DNA of 9,601 nt from Candidatus Cloacimonadota bacterium (GTDB taxonomy: Bacteria; Cloacimonadota; Cloacimonadia; Cloacimonadales; WRIO01), in contig JALNXV010000109.1 in the NCBI GenBank assembly GCA_023230175.1, positions 1 through 9,601 on the forward strand. The letters are read 5' to 3'. Below are positions 7,017 to 9,601 of the stretch, in pieces. Position numbers and translations under genes: made by a program. The notes beneath the pieces are model-generated. The model ran no database searches. It saw only the letters and a program-made list of their open reading frames with translations, and was not told the DNA's origin. Numbering within the stretch: position 1 is the stretch's first letter; every line of letters starts with the position of its first letter.

Positions 7017-8843
7017 ATGAAGAAAACCCTATGCCTGCTTCTTTGCCTGATCCTATCACTGACAGCTCTGTCTGCATATTCTAACCAGCAGAAGATCTAC
7101 GAAACGACCAGCGAAGCATACAAGACCATCAAGTATCTGTATCTAGCAACCGGCCATGCCCTTCCATCGACCACAGGTCCTTGGAGCGGAAATGAACTAT
7201 CTCTTATGCTGGAGAAAATCGACCGAAGCACGCTCGGCCCTGCACTTCAGGCAAACTTCGATTTCGCTGAGAAAGAGCTTGACCCGGATCCTTCAATCAA
7301 GACAGATGCCATCGACATGGCTTTCTCCGGTTCCCTGAACATCGAGGGATACCTGCACACAAACACCGATGGCATAGCCATTACGACCAAGGCCGGAACC
7401 GTGGAGAAGGCATTTCAGGGAAGAGACCAGTGGATATACAATTCTAGCAGCCAGAAGCCGTTTGTCAATCTGGCATGGGAAACCTGGCCTCTTGAACATT
7501 TCTATTCCTACTTCGAGCTTTCTCTGCAGAATTCACGTCATGCAAAGACAGAGCTTGGCGCAACAGCGCTTTCTTCAAACCTCTTCATGTTCCAGAACAT
7601 GAGCCTGGATGGAACTCTGATGGATGCATCCTATCCGCGAAGAGCGTTCGTTGCAATCGGAGGAAACCACTGGACGGCTCAGATCGGACGCGACAGGCTA
7701 AGCTGGGGTGCAGGCCAGACTGGAAACCTGGTCATCAGCGACAACATCCCATACCATGACATGGTCCGCTTCACCACATACTCGAACTCTTTCAAGTATA
7801 CGTTCCTTACCAGCTTCTTCCCGTACCCTGGCAATTACTACACAAGCGATGACAAGGCAACAGGAGCATGGCAGCCAGTGCAGAAATACGGACCTCTTTC
7901 CGGACTGTTCATGTACATAGCCCACCGTTTTGAAGGAAGGCTCTTTTCAGACAAGCTCAATCTTGTCCTGACAGAGGGCTTCGTCTATATGTCCAAGAAC
8001 AACACAATCGATTTCAGGGCTCTCAACCCTGTGAATTTCAACCACAACAACTATACTCAGTACAACTCGAATTCAACACTCGCTCTTGAGCTTGACTGGA
8101 CTCCCATGAAGCATCTTAACGTCTACGGACAGATCATGCTGGATGAGTTCGCCATCCCAGGTCTTGAAGGAAAGCCTTCAGCAGAACATGAAGATTACCC
8201 TGAGGCATTAGGCTATCTTGCAGGATTGCAGACAGCATTCCCAGCAGGAAATGGAATAATCCATGCCAGCCTTGAAGGAGCCTTCACCACACCGTTCTTG
8301 TACCTTCGGTACGGCACAAGCGCATCAAATGACAAGAGCAGAACCGGCGATGATGACCTCACGCCATATGGCCTGCAGTACGTGGTTGCCATCAGGGAAT
8401 GGAGCTCATCGCTGGGACAGACCTATTATGATGAATACTTTCTGGGATACACCTACGGCTGTGATGCAATCATCGGGAACCTGAATGCAGGATTCAGCCT
8501 CTCTGACAGGATCAGCATCGATGCCAATCTCTTCTTCATGGCTCATGGAACCCATGACAAGTGGACTGTATGGGACGAAGTCGGCGGAACACAGGAAAGC
8601 TATGAATCCACCCAGGCACCGACCGATTCACATGACCCGCTGAAGAACAACAAGTATGATGAATCTTCAAAGAATTCAGTGGAATACACTGCCGTAATCG
8701 GTGCCAATATCAGCTATGAATTCAGCAAGGCTTTCGATGCATTTGTTCAGGCCGATTACATCATCAAGAAGAACTGCAATAACCAGAGCGGAGTCAATGA
8801 GAATGACTTCCAGCTGGCATTCGGAGCTTCCTGGAACTTCTAG
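7017..8843 (+). CDS. Predicted outer-membrane beta-barrel protein, long branch, paralogue of the gene at 5097
   Basis: This gene encodes a 608-residue exported protein. The signal peptide is residues 1-20 (LSA cleavage). The N-terminal helical region has PS at 50-51 and PWSG at 55-58, and HTNT is at 114-117, all at exactly the same numbers as in the upstream paralogue. The core has GRDRLSWGAG at 224-233, HNNY at 343-346 and GYTYGCD at 477-483. The last residues, WNF, form a classic barrel C-terminus for recognition by the Bam assembly machinery. Compared with the paralogue it has about ten extra residues after HTNT, and its loop after the FFP segment lacks the DxDxDG motif. Differences concentrate in such loops, while strand segments are conserved. 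It is flanked by terminators on both sides and so is probably a single-gene transcript. The substrate is unknown. Confidence 0.75.
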   Translation: MKKTLCLLLCLILSLTALSAYSNQQKIYETTSEAYKTIKYLYLATGHALPSTTGPWSGNELSLMLEKIDRSTLGPALQANFDFAEKELDPDPSIKTDAIDMAFSGSLNIEGYLHTNTDGIAITTKAGTVEKAFQGRDQWIYNSSSQKPFVNLAWETWPLEHFYSYFELSLQNSRHAKTELGATALSSNLFMFQNMSLDGTLMDASYPRRAFVAIGGNHWTAQIGRDRLSWGAGQTGNLVISDNIPYHDMVRFTTYSNSFKYTFLTSFFPYPGNYYTSDDKATGAWQPVQKYGPLSGLFMYIAHRFEGRLFSDKLNLVLTEGFVYMSKNNTIDFRALNPVNFNHNNYTQYNSNSTLALELDWTPMKHLNVYGQIMLDEFAIPGLEGKPSAEHEDYPEALGYLAGLQTAFPAGNGIIHASLEGAFTTPFLYLRYGTSASNDKSRTGDDDLTPYGLQYVVAIREWSSSLGQTYYDEYFLGYTYGCDAIIGNLNAGFSLSDRISIDANLFFMAHGTHDKWTVWDEVGGTQESYESTQAPTDSHDPLKNNKYDESSKNSVEYTAVIGANISYEFSKAFDAFVQADYIIKKNCNNQSGVNENDFQLAFGASWNF

Positions 8844-8870
8844 AAAAGCTTCCTTTCAGGGGAAGCTTTT
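8844..8870. terminator. Symmetric, probably bidirectional terminator between convergent genes
   Basis: A perfect ten-base inverted repeat (AAAAGCTTCC at 8844-8853 with its complement at 8861-8870) surrounds a seven-base loop. The stem starts with four A and ends with four T, so each strand shows a hairpin ending in T. It begins directly after the stop at 8843 and lies 15 bases from the stop of the minus-strand gene. Confidence 0.85.
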
Positions 8871-8885
8871 CCATAGCCAGAATCA

Positions 8886-9601
8886 TTAGAATAGGTTTTT
8901 CCAGTCCACATCGCACACAGCAATCGAAGCTCCCACGGTAAGAGCAATCGCCTGGGTACTGTGGGTCAGATCACGGCTGTAGCTGAATGTGCTGCATACC
9001 TTGAATCCTTCCTGAAGGCTGTAGGCAGCGCCGGCATCAATCTTGAGAGCTGTAGTCACAGGATCTGTAAGCTGCATCGTCTTCAGCCCGCGGGAGAAGA
9101 AATAAGCATTGTTGGAATACTCATCATCTATGCCGTAAGAACCGCGCTTGATAAGCTCGGCCGAAAGCTCTGCCTCGAATGGATTGGCTTTGTACTCTGC
9201 ATATACACGATGCACCATGGTGTTCGGGCCATATTTGAATCCAAGGTAATATGCATTCTCGTCATAGCTGTAGCCGCTGCCAGTGAGGCTTATGAACTGG
9301 AAAGGAACGGTGAACTTGCCAGCATCATCATTGCGGTTGTACATGAAAGTAGAGCAATAGTAGAACTCATATCCAATGTTCAGACCTGTACTCTTCTTGA
9401 AAGTCTGCTCTCTCAAGGCATAATCGGAATATTCAAACTCAGATGATACAATTTCCTCGCCATCGAAAAGATTGACTTCAACGCCAGCAGTGAAGCCCAT
9501 TGCCTGCGGCTTGTTGCTCATGCCATAAGCATTGTCCTTCTCGTGTGGCAGATCGAAATCGTCCATTGTGAAAGTTCCGAACAGTCTCACAGGCCCTGCA
9601 A
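8886..9601 (-). CDS. Predicted outer-membrane beta-barrel protein, short branch, C-terminal part only
   Basis: The last 237 codons of a gene that enters from beyond the right edge are visible; the frame stays open to 9601. A GTG at 9590 is an internal valine codon and not a start, because the homologous position in the gene at 1748 is in mid-protein. The two align along this whole stretch: RLFG.F.MDD, a MGF..G..V...DGE segment, YNR...GKFTVP, a Y-rich G.KYGPNTMVH element and a C-terminal VG.SI strand. It ends in LF, a good barrel C-terminus, unlike its paralogue. It probably has the same architecture as the gene at 1748, without the PWS N-terminal region, but that part is not visible. It is convergent with the gene at 7017, so its promoter lies outside the window. 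The function is unknown. Confidence 0.75.
   Translation of the reverse strand, partial: AGPVRLFGTFTMDDFDLPHEKDNAYGMSNKPQAMGFTAGVEVNLFDGEEIVSSEFEYSDYALREQTFKKSTGLNIGYEFYYCSTFMYNRNDDAGKFTVPFQFISLTGSGYSYDENAYYLGFKYGPNTMVHRVYAEYKANPFEAELSAELIKRGSYGIDDEYSNNAYFFSRGLKTMQLTDPVTTALKIDAGAAYSLQEGFKVCSTFSYSRDLTHSTQAIALTVGASIAVCDVDWKNLF

Noticed and set aside
5097..8843. Recent gene conversion or phase variation between the two close paralogues
   Set aside because: Silent codon positions differ throughout the stretches compared, and no homopolymer tract or invertible segment was seen at either gene.
1748..8843. TonB-dependent receptors or classical trimeric porins
   Set aside because: No TonB box or plug-type motif is seen and the lengths and shared motifs fit neither family.
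8961..9446. A 161-codon open frame on the plus strand
   Set aside because: It is antisense to the minus-strand barrel gene, whose homology to the gene at 1748 settles the true coding strand.
9588..9590. GTG as a start for the minus-strand gene
   Set aside because: The frame continues to the edge and the homologous position in the paralogue is internal, so it is a valine codon.

Overview
This 9.6 kb window carries one acyl-CoA ligase gene followed by five related genes for predicted outer-membrane beta-barrel proteins. The signal peptides, beta-rich proteins with terminal aromatic or hydrophobic residues, and Gram-negative style Shine-Dalgarno sites, promoters and terminators point to a diderm bacterium. 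G+C looks close to one half by eye. The protein style suggests a spirochaete, perhaps of the Sphaerochaeta group, but this is a low-confidence inference made without a database search. No mobile element, CRISPR array, rRNA or tRNA was recognised, and no defence or secretion system was seen.

Layout: (1) 1-1700 (+) is an AMP-forming long-chain acyl-CoA ligase, probably missing a few N-terminal codons. (2) 1748-3286 (+) and 3283-4968 (+) are two barrel genes that overlap by an ATGA and are probably translationally coupled; a candidate promoter overlaps the end of the ligase gene. (3) 5097-6884 (+) is a third barrel gene with its own candidate promoter, ended by a strong GNRA-tetraloop terminator. 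(4) 7017-8843 (+) is a close paralogue of the third, with its own similar promoter. (5) 8886-9601 (-) is the 3' part of a fifth barrel gene, convergent with the fourth and separated from it by a symmetric, probably bidirectional terminator.

The five barrels form one family with two branches. The long branch (genes at 3283, 5097 and 7017) has a helical N-terminal region with a PS...PWS..E motif and an HTNT motif. The short branch (genes at 1748 and 8886) lacks that N-terminal region where it can be seen. All four complete members share GR....WG, an HN element (HNNY in three) and a G(F/Y).YG(x)D-type element, in that order. The nearest known resemblance I can offer is the Wzi/capsule-assembly type of barrel (short N-terminal helical region, then a GR...WGpG segment), but this is a motif-level impression. 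The window is best read as an expanded outer-membrane protein paralogue cluster of unknown substrate. The neighbouring acyl-CoA ligase makes lipid or fatty-acid uptake one possibility and surface polysaccharide handling another.
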